From DAOUBP01 sp034432655 (GTDB lineage Bacteria; Chloroflexota; Anaerolineae; CG2-30-64-16), in the NCBI GenBank assembly GCA_034432655.1, contig DAOUBP010000035.1:1-20744 (forward strand): a DNA stretch of 20,744 bases, in the 5' to 3' direction. Of this stretch, positions 8,937-16,087 are shown one piece after another. The notes below the pieces were generated by a model. That model was not told the DNA's origin. It searched no databases and saw nothing but the letters and a program-made list of their open reading frames with translations. The position numbers and the translations under genes were made by a program. Numbering within the stretch: the first letter of the stretch is position 1; the number at the start of each line of letters is the position of its first letter.

Positions 8937-8971
8937 CACGTGCCAGGCACCTTCGAGGTGCCTGGCACGTG
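8937..8971. repeat. Palindromic element, copy 1 (intergenic)
   Basis: Arms of 16 bases, CACGTGCCAGGCACCT (8937-8952) and its exact complement AGGTGCCTGGCACGTG (8956-8971), enclose the loop TCG. Each arm contains the near-palindrome GTGCC-W-GGCAC, so the element is an inverted pair of smaller palindromes. Related copies lie inside a coding region at 19897-19929 and 20230-20263. A fragment GTGCCTGG at 8925-8932 may be part of a further copy. Confidence 0.9.
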
Positions 8972-8973
8972 GA

Positions 8974-9033
8974 CGCTTTGGATTGCGGGGACGTGTCCCC
9001 GCTTTGGATCCAAAAGCGGCGCCGGGGCGCCGC
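8974..9033. repeat. Cluster of further palindromes just before ubiD
   Basis: Three more inverted repeats follow copy 1. GCGGGGAC (8985-8992) pairs with GTCCCCGC (8995-9002). CCGCTTT(T)GG around GGATCC (8999-9019) is a near palindrome. GCGGCGCC (9016-9023) pairs with GGCGCCGC (9026-9033). The 10-mer CGCTTTGGAT is repeated directly at 8974-8983 and 9000-9009. Together with copy 1 they fill most of the 139-base gap between the M32 and ubiD genes. They may end transcription of the M32 gene or be layered insertions; there is no T-run typical of a simple terminator. Confidence 0.7.
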
Positions 9034-9046
9034 AAGCCAAACAACC

Positions 9047-10516
9047 ATGGCCTATCGAGATCTACGCGACTTCCTCGCCCGCCTGGAAGACGCGGGCGAA
9101 CTGGTGCGGGTCAAGGCGCCGGTCAGCGCGACGCTGGAGATCAGCGCGATCGTGGACCGGATCAGCAAGGGCCGCGCGGAGGCCAACAAGGCCCTGCTCT
9201 TCGAGAACGTGCGCGGCCACGACATGCCGGTCGCCATCAACCTCTTCGGCTCGGCCCGACGCATGGCCTGGGCGCTCGGCGTGGAGCGGCTGGACGAGCT
9301 GACCGATCGGCTCGCGGCGCTGCTGCGGCCTGAGCTGCCCGCCGGCTGGGGGCCGACGCTGGAACGCGCGGGCGACCTCCTCGCCGCGCTGCGCAGCATC
9401 GGCCTGGGGCCGCGCCTGGTGCGCCGCGCGGCGGTGCAAGAGGTCGTGCTCACCGGCGAGGAGGCGACGGTGGACCGGCTGCCGATCCTCCAGTGCTGGC
9501 CCAAGGACGGCGGCCGCTACATCACCCTGCCGGCCGTCATCACGCGCGATCCGGCCAGCCGCGTCCGCAACGTAGGCATGTATCGCCTGCAGGTGCACGA
9601 TGGCCGGACCCTGGGCATGCACTGGCAGCTCCACAAGGGGGGCGCCGAGCACGAGCGGACCGCCCGTCGCCTGGGCGATGTGCAGATCCCGGTGGCGGTG
9701 AGCCTGGGCGGCGACCCGGCCGTCATGTGGTGCGCCTCCGCGCCGCTGCCGCCGAACATAGACGAGTTCCTGCTGGCGGGCTGGCTGCGCGGCCGGCCGG
9801 TGCCGCTGGTGCGCTGCATCACCCAGCCGTTGGAGGTCCCCGCCGACGCAGAGATCGTCATCGAGGGCTACGTGGATCCGGCCGAATCCCGGCCCGAAGG
9901 CCCGTTCGGCGACCACACCGGCTACTACACGCCGGTGGACAACTACCCCGTCATGCACATCACCGCGATCACCCATCGCCGCGCGGCCATCTACCCGGCC
10001 ACGGTGGTCGGCCGGCCGCCGATGGAGGACTACTGGATGGGCAAGGCGACCGAGCGCCTCTTCCTGCCGCTGATCCGGCTCTTCCTCAGCGAGGTGGTGG
10101 ACATCAACATGCCGGCCGAAGGGGTGTTCCACAACCTGGTGCTGGTGAGCATCCGCAAGCGCTACCCCGGCCACGCGCGCAAGGTGATCAACGGCCTGTG
10201 GGGCCTGGGGCTGATGATGCTGGCGAAGGCGATCGTCGTCTTCGACGAGGATGTGGACGTGCAGAACACGGCCGAGGCGTACTGGCACCTCTTCGGCAAT
10301 GTGGATTGGGCGCGCGATGTGGTGATCCAGGAAGGGCCGACCGACGCGCTGGATCACGCGTCGTACCGCTTCGCCTACGGCGGCAAGATCGGCATTGACG
10401 CGACCGCCAAAGGCCCGGCCGACGGCTACACGCGGCCATGGCCGGAGATGGTCGCCATGCCCGACGCCATCCAGGCGCTGATCGAACAACGCTGGGCAGA
10501 GTACGGCATCCCATGA
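9047..10516 (+). CDS. ubiD: UbiD-family decarboxylase (quinone biosynthesis type)
   Basis: This is a 489-residue non-oxidative aromatic-acid decarboxylase of the UbiD family, which uses prenylated FMN made by UbiX. Family motifs are RNVGMYRLQVHD (Arg180), GMHWQLHKGGAEH, the IPVAVSLGGDPAVMWCASAPLP segment and the catalytic loop EGPFGDHTGYY (from Glu284), then YPATVVGRPPMEDYWMGKATER and the C-terminal KIGIDATAK. The frame is open upstream to 8969, but that stretch is the palindrome cluster, and the protein starts family-like at MAYRDLRDFLARLE, so I use ATG 9047. No clear ribosome site precedes it. Its stop overlaps the start of ubiA (ATGA), so the two are co-translated. The pairing with an MqnP-like UbiA suggests the decarboxylation step of menaquinone synthesis by the futalosine route; the genes mqnA-E are not here. 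Confidence 0.95.
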   Translation: MAYRDLRDFLARLEDAGELVRVKAPVSATLEISAIVDRISKGRAEANKALLFENVRGHDMPVAINLFGSARRMAWALGVERLDELTDRLAALLRPELPAGWGPTLERAGDLLAALRSIGLGPRLVRRAAVQEVVLTGEEATVDRLPILQCWPKDGGRYITLPAVITRDPASRVRNVGMYRLQVHDGRTLGMHWQLHKGGAEHERTARRLGDVQIPVAVSLGGDPAVMWCASAPLPPNIDEFLLAGWLRGRPVPLVRCITQPLEVPADAEIVIEGYVDPAESRPEGPFGDHTGYYTPVDNYPVMHITAITHRRAAIYPATVVGRPPMEDYWMGKATERLFLPLIRLFLSEVVDINMPAEGVFHNLVLVSIRKRYPGHARKVINGLWGLGLMMLAKAIVVFDEDVDVQNTAEAYWHLFGNVDWARDVVIQEGPTDALDHASYRFAYGGKIGIDATAKGPADGYTRPWPEMVAMPDAIQALIEQRWAEYGIP

Positions 10517-11364
10517 GGCAGTTGCGCGTCTTCCTGGAGATGGTGAAGTTCGAGCACACCATCTTCGCCCTCCCCTTCGCCTATCTGGGGATGGTGCTGG
10601 CCGCGCGCGGATGGCCGGGCTGGCGCGTGTTCCTCTGGATCACCGTGGCGATGGCCGCGGCCCGCACCCTGGCGTTCGCGGTCAACCGCCTGGCCGACCG
10701 CTTCTACGACGCCCGCAATCCCCGCACGCAGGGCCGGCCCCTCCCCCGCGGGGAGATCCGGCCGGCCACGGTGCGCGCGATCGCGGTCGCCGCGCTGGCC
10801 ATCCTGACGCTGGCCGCCTGGCAGTTGAACCGCTTCGTGCTCGCCCTGTTGCCCGGCGCAGTGATCTTCCTGATCGGCTACAGCTACACCAAGCGTTTCA
10901 CGTGGGCCAGCCACTGGATCCTGGGCTTCACCGACGGCATGGCCGTGGCGGGCGCGTGGGCCGCGGTGACCGCCTCCCTGGCGCACCCCGCGCCGTGGCT
11001 CCTCTGGCTCACGGTCACCTTCTGGATGGCCGGCTTCGACATCATCTACGCGTGCCAGGACACCGAATTCGACCGCCGGGAGGGGCTTCACTCGGTGCCG
11101 GCCCGCTTCGGCAACGCAACCGCGCTGCGCCTGGCGAAGGCCAACCACGTCGTGACGGTGCTCCTCCTGGCCGCGGCCGGGTGGACGCTGGGGCTGGGGT
11201 GGCCCTTCTGGGCCGGCGTGCTGCTGGTGGCCGGCCTGCTCTGGTGGGAGAACAGGCTGGTCAAGCCCGACGACCTGAGCCGGGTTAACATGGCCTTCTT
11301 CAACGTCAACGGCTACATCAGCGTGCTGATCTTCGTGGCCGCGTGTGCGGGGCTGTGGGTGTGA
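10513..11364 (+). CDS. mqnP: UbiA-family prenyltransferase, MqnP-like
   Basis: This is a 283-residue membrane prenyltransferase that attaches a polyprenyl chain to an aromatic acid. Both magnesium-diphosphate motifs are visible: NRLADRFYDARNPRT (Asn58, Asp62, Asp66) and DIIYACQDTEFDRREG (Asp176, Asp183, Asp187). About eight to nine hydrophobic segments fit the UbiA fold. The start ATG overlaps the ubiD stop by four bases. The sequence has the form of the '4-hydroxybenzoate polyprenyltransferase, other' subfamily now tied to menaquinone synthesis (MqnP), with TQGRPLPRGEI after the first motif; an ordinary UbiA is the alternative. The gene ends only 7 bases from the stop of the convergent toxin-like gene, with no visible terminator between them. 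Confidence 0.92.
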   Translation: MRQLRVFLEMVKFEHTIFALPFAYLGMVLAARGWPGWRVFLWITVAMAAARTLAFAVNRLADRFYDARNPRTQGRPLPRGEIRPATVRAIAVAALAILTLAAWQLNRFVLALLPGAVIFLIGYSYTKRFTWASHWILGFTDGMAVAGAWAAVTASLAHPAPWLLWLTVTFWMAGFDIIYACQDTEFDRREGLHSVPARFGNATALRLAKANHVVTVLLLAAAGWTLGLGWPFWAGVLLVAGLLWWENRLVKPDDLSRVNMAFFNVNGYISVLIFVAACAGLWV

Positions 11365-11371
11365 AGGGCAT

Positions 11372-12067
11372 TCAAGAGGCTGTGTTTTCCGGCGGCGCAG
11401 CCTGATCAAGCAAATGGTCAGCCAGCGACAGGATGAACTGCTGAAGCTCAACGAGGGCTAGCGGCAACGTGGTAGCTGGTAGCCGCCGGAAGTTGAGTAC
11501 CTGACGGAGCGCGCCGGCCAAATAGAAGGGATGCATCCCAAGGTCTTTGGTTTGTGCTTTCGCCAACAGGTCATCGAAGTCGTAGCCGGCTTTCAGGATA
11601 AAGTACAGATCCACAAAGTCTTTCGGCTCAGTACGGCCCAGAATGGCCGTGAGCTTATTGGCGCCGATGTTCTCGATGCTGTCTACGATCACCTGTCCAA
11701 CTGTGAGGTGTTCCCCGTATTGGGGGCCAAAGTCTCGCACCAGGTCTATCTTCAGCGGATCGCCGGACTCCGGTTCGAGGAACACCTCACGGAAGTGCTC
11801 GGTGCGGCGCACTGTGCCGAGACGGCAACCCACGGCAACGGCCAACGACGGAATCAGAATGTCGGTTTCGCGTAAGGCCAGATCATCGAGCGTGAAGAGG
11901 TCCAGATCAACGCTTATCCGATGGTGAAGATGAAACGCGGCCAGCGCAGTGCCGCCGGTGAGGAAGAAATGTTGACCCGTCTCGGTCGCGAAGAAGCGTT
12001 CGAGAACGCTCGCCTGGAGCGGCGTGAGCCAGGGAGAGGCAAGACCAGACTGGTGTACGCTATCCAT
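11372..12067 (-). CDS. AbiEii/AbiGii-type nucleotidyltransferase (toxin-like)
   Basis: This is a 231-residue nucleotidyltransferase-fold protein of the AbiEii family, toxins of type IV-like or related toxin-antitoxin systems that can stop phage growth. The core motif FLTGGTALAAFHLHHRISVDLDLFT shows the GG-x-x-L turn and the DxD metal pair. Later come the family's KIDLVRDFG strand and the ENIGANKLTAILGRTEPKDFVDLYFIL block, which contains the conserved lysine and the R..KD..DL.. helix. The start ATG lies 8 bases inside the end of the upstream partner gene at 12060-12332, so the two are translationally coupled. Codons are less GC-rich than in the flanking ubiA and herA genes, and the pair is inverted to all neighbours, which suggests acquisition. 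Activity as a toxin is inferred from family. Confidence 0.9.
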   Translation of the reverse strand: MDSVHQSGLASPWLTPLQASVLERFFATETGQHFFLTGGTALAAFHLHHRISVDLDLFTLDDLALRETDILIPSLAVAVGCRLGTVRRTEHFREVFLEPESGDPLKIDLVRDFGPQYGEHLTVGQVIVDSIENIGANKLTAILGRTEPKDFVDLYFILKAGYDFDDLLAKAQTKDLGMHPFYLAGALRQVLNFRRLPATTLPLALVELQQFILSLADHLLDQAAPPENTAS

Positions 12068-12332
12068 GACGTGCCCACCTGTCCAGCGCGTACTTCCACA
12101 GCTCTCGATCCTGGGGCCGTCGGAATTGCAGGTTCTCGAAATTCTCGCGGATGTCGGCCACCGTCAGATAGCGCCAGATATCATCCCAGCGGGCATGTTC
12201 CAGGATACGGCTGATGACCCAGGCTTTCTCGAACGGATCGCCGCCGCGCAGAATCGCACGGATCTCATCATCCGTGATATCATAATCCCAAAAGAAATAA
12301 GGCCGCCGGCCGGTGGTAACCACTGTAGTCAT
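12060..12332 (-). CDS. Small partner of the AbiEii-like gene (putative antitoxin)
   Basis: This 90-residue acidic protein begins MTTVVTTGRRPYFFWDYDIT and continues with EIRAILRGGDPFEKAWVI, SRILEHARWDDIWRYLT and an end rich in Trp and Arg. It recalls the small 'FWD.....lr' proteins often placed before AbiEii-like genes, which are not the winged-helix AbiEi antitoxin. It shows no DNA-binding motif that I can name. It overlaps the toxin-like gene by 8 bases and is first in the operon. Its predicted message starts at or next to the ATG, so it is probably leaderless. An antitoxin role is inferred only from position and size. Confidence 0.7.
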   Translation of the reverse strand: MTTVVTTGRRPYFFWDYDITDDEIRAILRGGDPFEKAWVISRILEHARWDDIWRYLTVADIRENFENLQFRRPQDRELWKYALDRWARHG

Positions 12333-12338
12333 AACCTT

Positions 12339-12367
12339 ATTTTACGCATCTCCTGTTCAAACGACAA
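12339..12367 (-). promoter_or_regulatory. Promoter of the AbiEii-like operon, predicting a leaderless mRNA
   Basis: Read on the minus strand, TTGTCG (12367-12362) and TAAAAT (12344-12339) are separated by 17 bases. The start of transcription would fall at about 12332, the A of the ATG. The box pair sits in the 59-base gap shared with the divergent herA gene, whose own promoter I cannot identify. Confidence 0.6.
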
Positions 12368-12391
12368 CTTGCGGTCCGAAGGAATCGAGCC

Positions 12392-14173
12392 ATGTCTGAC
12401 ACGTCATACTCACCCGACACCGAATTCGACGCCCTGATCTCCGCCACCGAGGAGCGGGCGGCCCTGGCCGCGGCGCGCGAGCGCAGCGACCGCCTGGGCG
12501 TGGTCATCGGCGGATCGCTCAGCGAGGGGCTGGCGGTGAAGCTCGACCGCGACGTGTCGCTGGAAGAGCTGGCCGTGGGCCGCTATGTGGTGGCGCGGGG
12601 GCAGCGGGCGCGCTTCTTCTGCATGATCACTGACGTGGCGCTGGACAGCACCAACCCGCTGATCGCCAAGCAGCCGCCCGACATGTCCGATCCCTTCCTC
12701 GCCGCGGTGTACCAGGGCACGGCCACCTTCGGCACCGTGCACCTCAGCCCGCTCCTGATCATGGGGGAGGACGGCGAGGTGAAGCCGGTGAAGACCGTGC
12801 CCGCGCACTTCACGCCGGTCTACACCGCCAGCCAGGCCGAGGTGGATCAGGTTTTCGGGCCGGAGGGGGAGCGCAAGGTGGCCGGGAAGACGGTGCCCTA
12901 CTTCCACGTCGGCGCGCCGCTGGACATGGAGAACGTCAAGATCACCCTGAACCTGGCGCGGCTGGTGGAGCGCTCCAGCGGCGTGTTCGGCAAATCGGGC
13001 ACGGGCAAGACGTTCCTGGCCCGGCTCCTGCTGGCGGGGGTGATCCGACACCGGGCCGCGGTCAACCTGATCTTCGACATGCACAACGAGTACGGCTGGG
13101 CCGGGTCGAGCGAGGACCTGGGCGGCCAGGTCAAGGGGCTGAAGCAGCTCTTCCCCGGCCAGGTGAGCATCTTCACGCTCGATCCCGAATCGTCGCGGCG
13201 CCGCGGCTCGAACCCCGATTACACCGTCACCATCGGCCACGACCAGATCCAGCCGGAGGACCTGGAGATGCTGGCCGGCATCCTGAACCTGTCCGAGCCG
13301 CAGATCGGCGCGACCTACGCGCTGGCGCGCAAGTTCGGCGAGGCGTGGCTCACCTACTTCCTGGACGACAACTGGGTGGACGCGTACGGCGGCTTCGACC
13401 CCGACACGGGCAAGGAGGTCACCGGCCTGAAGGCGCTGGCCGACGACACCGGCCAGGGGCAGAACACGTTGGCCGCGCTGCGCCGGCGCTTCGAGCGGAT
13501 GCGCAACTACGCCTTCCTGAAGCCGAAGGCGCTCGACGACTCGGTGGGGCGCATCATGAAGCACCTGGAGGCCGGCAACAGCGTCGTGCTGGAGTTCGGC
13601 CGCTACGGCTCGGACCTGGGCGCGTACATCCTGGTGGCCAACTTCCTGACGCGGCGCATCCACCGGCTCTACGTGGAGCGCAAGGAGGCGTCCTTCGCCG
13701 CGGCCGGCAAGGAGCCGACCCCGCTGGTCATCACCATCGAGGAGGCGCACAAGTTCCTCGACCCGACCATCGCGGCCAACACCATCTTCGGGACGATCGC
13801 GCGCGAGCTGCGCAAATACAACGTGACCCTCTTCATCGTGGATCAGCGGCCCAGCGGCATTGACAGCGAGGTCATGTCGCAGATCGGCACGCGCGTCACC
13901 ATGCTGCTGGACAACCCGGAGGACATCAAGGCGGTGCTGAGCGGCGTCAGCGGCGGCGAGGGGCTGCGCGAGGTGCTGGCCCGCCTCGACACGCGGGAGC
14001 AGGCGCTCATCCTCGGCCACGCGGTGCCCATGCCGGTCGTCGTGCAGACGCGCAAGTACGACGCGGCGTTCTACAAGGCCATGGGCTTCGCCGACGCGGC
14101 CGAGCTCAAAGCGCGGCTGGAGCAAAACGTCGAAACCATGCGCCCGCCGAAGGACTTTGCGGGGTTTGATTGA
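12392..14173 (+). CDS. herA: HerA-type hexameric DNA translocase ATPase
   Basis: This is a 593-residue HerA/FtsK-superfamily ATPase that pumps DNA and works with NurA and Mre11-Rad50 on broken ends. Residues ~35-150 are the N-terminal HAS-barrel (RLGVVIGGSLSEGLAVKLD, GRYVVARGQRARFFCMITDV). The Walker A motif is FGKSGTGKTF (Lys206). The DMHNEYGW block (a HerA signature) follows it. Walker B is VITIEEAHKFL (Glu450/Glu451), and the C-terminal FIVDQRPSGID segment carries the arginine expected in trans contact. The ribosome site GAAGGA (12378-12383) is 8 bases before the ATG. It is divergent from the toxin pair, and its cognate NurA is 11 kb upstream. A repeat-flanked cassette begins 7 bases after its stop and separates it from sbcD. 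Confidence 0.95.
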   Translation: MSDTSYSPDTEFDALISATEERAALAAARERSDRLGVVIGGSLSEGLAVKLDRDVSLEELAVGRYVVARGQRARFFCMITDVALDSTNPLIAKQPPDMSDPFLAAVYQGTATFGTVHLSPLLIMGEDGEVKPVKTVPAHFTPVYTASQAEVDQVFGPEGERKVAGKTVPYFHVGAPLDMENVKITLNLARLVERSSGVFGKSGTGKTFLARLLLAGVIRHRAAVNLIFDMHNEYGWAGSSEDLGGQVKGLKQLFPGQVSIFTLDPESSRRRGSNPDYTVTIGHDQIQPEDLEMLAGILNLSEPQIGATYALARKFGEAWLTYFLDDNWVDAYGGFDPDTGKEVTGLKALADDTGQGQNTLAALRRRFERMRNYAFLKPKALDDSVGRIMKHLEAGNSVVLEFGRYGSDLGAYILVANFLTRRIHRLYVERKEASFAAAGKEPTPLVITIEEAHKFLDPTIAANTIFGTIARELRKYNVTLFIVDQRPSGIDSEVMSQIGTRVTMLLDNPEDIKAVLSGVSGGEGLREVLARLDTREQALILGHAVPMPVVVQTRKYDAAFYKAMGFADAAELKARLEQNVETMRPPKDFAGFD

Positions 14174-14179
14174 GAGAAC

Positions 14180-14278
14180 GGGGACGCGGACGACGCGGAT
14201 GACGCGGACAACGCGGACAAATGCAGAAGAAAAGAGATTATCCGCGTAGTCTGCGTAGTCCGCGTAGTCCGCGTCCCC
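14180..14278. repeat. Left hairpin array of 9-base repeats (unit like ACGCGGACN)
   Basis: Arms of exactly 41 bases (14180-14220 and 14238-14278) surround a 17-base purine-rich loop. Each arm has four units of period 9, such as GACGCGGAC and AACGCGGAC on the left and TAGTCCGCG on the right. They pair at 35 of 41 positions. The units differ mainly at the ninth base and at two C/T-type sites. The period of 9 is not a translated repeat of any gene here. Confidence 0.9.
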
Positions 14279-14288
14279 ATCCATTTCC

Positions 14289-14720
14289 ATGCACAAGGAG
14301 GAACCCATAGAAGAGAAGCTCAAGCACTCCGAGATTACCGACAAGATTTTGAAGGCGTTTTTCACGAAGGTCTATCGCCGCTTGGGGTATGGCTTTCTGG
14401 AAAAGGTCTACGTCAACGCGCTGGTGATCGAGTTGCGGCGTATGGGGCTGAAAGTTGCGGAACAGGTCAGGATCCTGGTCTATTACGATGGCATTGTCGT
14501 CGGCGAGTATTATGCCGACCTGGTGGTGGAAGACCTGGTGATCGTCGAGTGTAAAGCGATCAAGCAGCTCGACGATGATGACGAGGCGCAACTGCTGAAC
14601 TACCTGCGGGCAACACCTTACGAAGTCGGCCTGCTTCTGAACTTCGGTCCCAGGCCCACTTTTTGCCGCAAAGCCTTCGACAACGCCAATAAGGCGTCGG
14701 TGACTTGGGAGCCGAAGTAG
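14289..14720 (+). CDS. GxxExxY protein (PD-(D/E)XK nuclease-like)
   Basis: This is a 143-residue member of the GxxExxY family (TIGR04256/PDDEXK_3 as I recall). The name-giving motif is GFLEKVY in RRLGYGFLEKVYVNAL. The PD-(D/E)XK core follows: EYYADLVVEDLVIVECKAIK, with Asp in ADL, then ExK in VECKA; the C-terminal AQLLNYLRAT plus VGLLLNFGP is typical of the family. The natural substrate is unknown. A perfect ribosome site AAGGAGG (14295-14301) lies six bases inside the frame rather than before ATG 14289, so the true start may be a later, unusual codon such as ATA 14307, although the N-terminal KLKHSEIT is family-like in either case. Flanking hairpin arrays make this the only gene of a compact cassette. 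Confidence 0.9.
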   Translation: MHKEEPIEEKLKHSEITDKILKAFFTKVYRRLGYGFLEKVYVNALVIELRRMGLKVAEQVRILVYYDGIVVGEYYADLVVEDLVIVECKAIKQLDDDDEAQLLNYLRATPYEVGLLLNFGPRPTFCRKAFDNANKASVTWEPK

Positions 14721-14726
14721 AACGTT

Positions 14727-14802
14727 GGACGCGGACTACGCGGACAAAAAACGAATCAAAATTGTCCGCGTCGTCCGCGTCGTCCGCGTCATCCGCGTCC
14801 CC
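14727..14802. repeat. Right hairpin array of 9-base repeats, one arm shortened
   Basis: The left arm GGACGCGGACTACGCGGAC plus AA (14727-14747) has two units. The right arm (14762-14802) is 41 bases with four units, the same length as the arms of the left array, and ends CGCGTCCCC. The A-rich 14-base loop lies at 14748-14761. The short arm looks like a loss of two 9-base units, as expected from slippage. Both arrays share the tip sequence ACAA/TTGT and the outer GGGG/CCCC. Confidence 0.9.
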
Positions 14803-14830
14803 GTCTTTGTTTCACTTCAAGGCGCGTAAC

Positions 14831-16087
14831 ATGGAAACAATCAAACTCCTCCACACCGCCGACATCCACATCGGCATGGAAAACTACGGCCGGATTGACC
14901 CCGCCACCGGCATCAACGCGCGCGTCATGGACTTCCTGCGCCGGCTGAGCGACATCGGCGATTACGCGATCGAGCAGGGGGTGGACGTCTTCATCTTCGC
15001 CGGCGACGCGTACAAGACCCGCGATCCCAACCCCACCTACCAGCGCGAGTTCGCGCGGCGCATCAAGCGCATCGCCGATGCTGGCATCCCGGTGATCCTG
15101 CTGGTGGGCAACCACGACCTGCCCGCGGTGGCCCGCCGCGCCACCAGCATCGAGATCTTCGGCGTGCTGGACGTGCCCAACGTGTACGTGGCCAACCGGG
15201 AAGAGGTGTGGCAGATCGTCTGCCGCCGCGGCCAGCCGCTGCAGGTGGCGACCGTGCCCTATCCGCTGCGCACCGCGCTGTTGAGCCGGGAACAGGCCCA
15301 GGGCAAGAGCCTGGGCGAGCTGGACGCCTTGCTCCAGGCGGCCATGATCGCCAACATCCAGGGGTTGGCCGCGCAGGTGCGACAGCGCCCCGACATCCCG
15401 GCCATCCTCGTCGGCCACTTCTCGGTGGACGGGGCCAGCCACGGCTCGGAAAAGAACATCATGATCGGCCGGGACGCGGCGCTCCCCCGCTCCGTGCTGG
15501 CCGACCCGACGTTCCGCTACGTCGCGCTGGGCCACATCCACAAGCACCAGAGCCTCAACGGCGACCTGCAGCCGCCGGTAGTCTACAGCGGCAGCATCGA
15601 GCGCATTGACTTCGGCGAGGAGCACGAGCCCAAGGGGTTCGTGGTGGCCGAGATCGGCGATGGGCCGACGACGTGGCAGTTCGTGCGCGGGCATCGGCGC
15701 CAGGCGCGGCCGTTCGTCACCATCCGGGCCGATGTGCGGGACGCGGCCGACCCCACGGCCGCGGTCGTCGCGGCGATCCGTTCCCACAGCGACCTGTCCG
15801 AATCGGTGGTCAAGGTGGTCGTGGCCCTGCGCCAGGAGCAGGAGCCGCTGCTCGTCGAGCGCGAGATCTTCCGCGCGCTGGAGGGGGCCTACTTCGTAGC
15901 CGCGCTGCAGAAGGAGGTGGAGCGGGCCGACCGCACGCGGCTGGGCGCGGTCTCGGTGGAGGCGCTGACGCCGGTGGAGCTGCTGGAACGCTATCTGCAG
16001 ACGAAGGAGGTGCCGGCCGAGCGCGCGAAGCTGCTTCTGGAGCACGCCGCGGCGCTGATCCGCGCGGTGGATGAGGGCGAGGGATAG
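14831..16087 (+). CDS. sbcD: SbcD/Mre11-type DNA repair exonuclease
   Basis: This is a 418-residue metallophosphoesterase of the Mre11/SbcD family, the nuclease half of the Mre11-Rad50 complex that opens and trims DNA ends and hairpins. The phosphoesterase motifs are in order: LLHTADIHIG (Asp11, His13), FAGDAYKTRDP (Asp59), LVGNHDLP (Asn94, His95, Asp96), LVGHFS (His196) and LGHIHKHQ (His235, His237), then VVYSGSIERIDFGE. The frame is open back to 14705, but that stretch is the repeat array; ATG 14831 with CAAGG 10 bases ahead gives a family-like start METIKLLHTAD. Residues ~290-418 are the capping and Rad50-binding helical region. No sbcC/rad50 follows; MazEF-type genes do. Confidence 0.93.
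   Translation: METIKLLHTADIHIGMENYGRIDPATGINARVMDFLRRLSDIGDYAIEQGVDVFIFAGDAYKTRDPNPTYQREFARRIKRIADAGIPVILLVGNHDLPAVARRATSIEIFGVLDVPNVYVANREEVWQIVCRRGQPLQVATVPYPLRTALLSREQAQGKSLGELDALLQAAMIANIQGLAAQVRQRPDIPAILVGHFSVDGASHGSEKNIMIGRDAALPRSVLADPTFRYVALGHIHKHQSLNGDLQPPVVYSGSIERIDFGEEHEPKGFVVAEIGDGPTTWQFVRGHRRQARPFVTIRADVRDAADPTAAVVAAIRSHSDLSESVVKVVVALRQEQEPLLVEREIFRALEGAYFVAALQKEVERADRTRLGAVSVEALTPVELLERYLQTKEVPAERAKLLLEHAAALIRAVDEGEG

Larger units (their letters stand above)
14180..14802. mobile_element. Putative GxxExxY cassette bounded by inverted 9-mer arrays
   Basis: A 623-base unit between herA and sbcD begins GGGGACGCGGA (14180-14190) and ends with the exact inverse TCCGCGTCCCC (14792-14802). 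Each end is itself an inverted array that can form a hairpin, and a single nuclease-fold gene fills the middle. I see no target duplication directly outside the ends. Reading it as a mobile or inserted unit is inference from the symmetrical ends and from its place between two genes that act together. No transposase is present. Confidence 0.5.

Noticed and set aside
8937..8971. Palindrome copy 1 considered as a simple intrinsic terminator for the M32 gene
   Set aside because: The same element occurs inside a coding region twice and has no T-run, so a repeat element explains it better, though it may still stop transcription.
8295..9302. Plus-strand open frame of 335 codons across the M32-ubiD border
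   Set aside because: It runs out of frame through two real genes and the palindrome cluster, with no ribosome site or family pattern.
12410..14365. Minus-strand open frame of 651 codons opposite herA
   Set aside because: Composition is that of a shadow frame (Arg/His/Val/Gln-rich), and the plus strand has complete HerA motifs.
14180..14802. 9-base repeats considered as a CRISPR array
   Set aside because: Units are 9 bases without unique spacers and are arranged as inverted arms; no cas gene is present.
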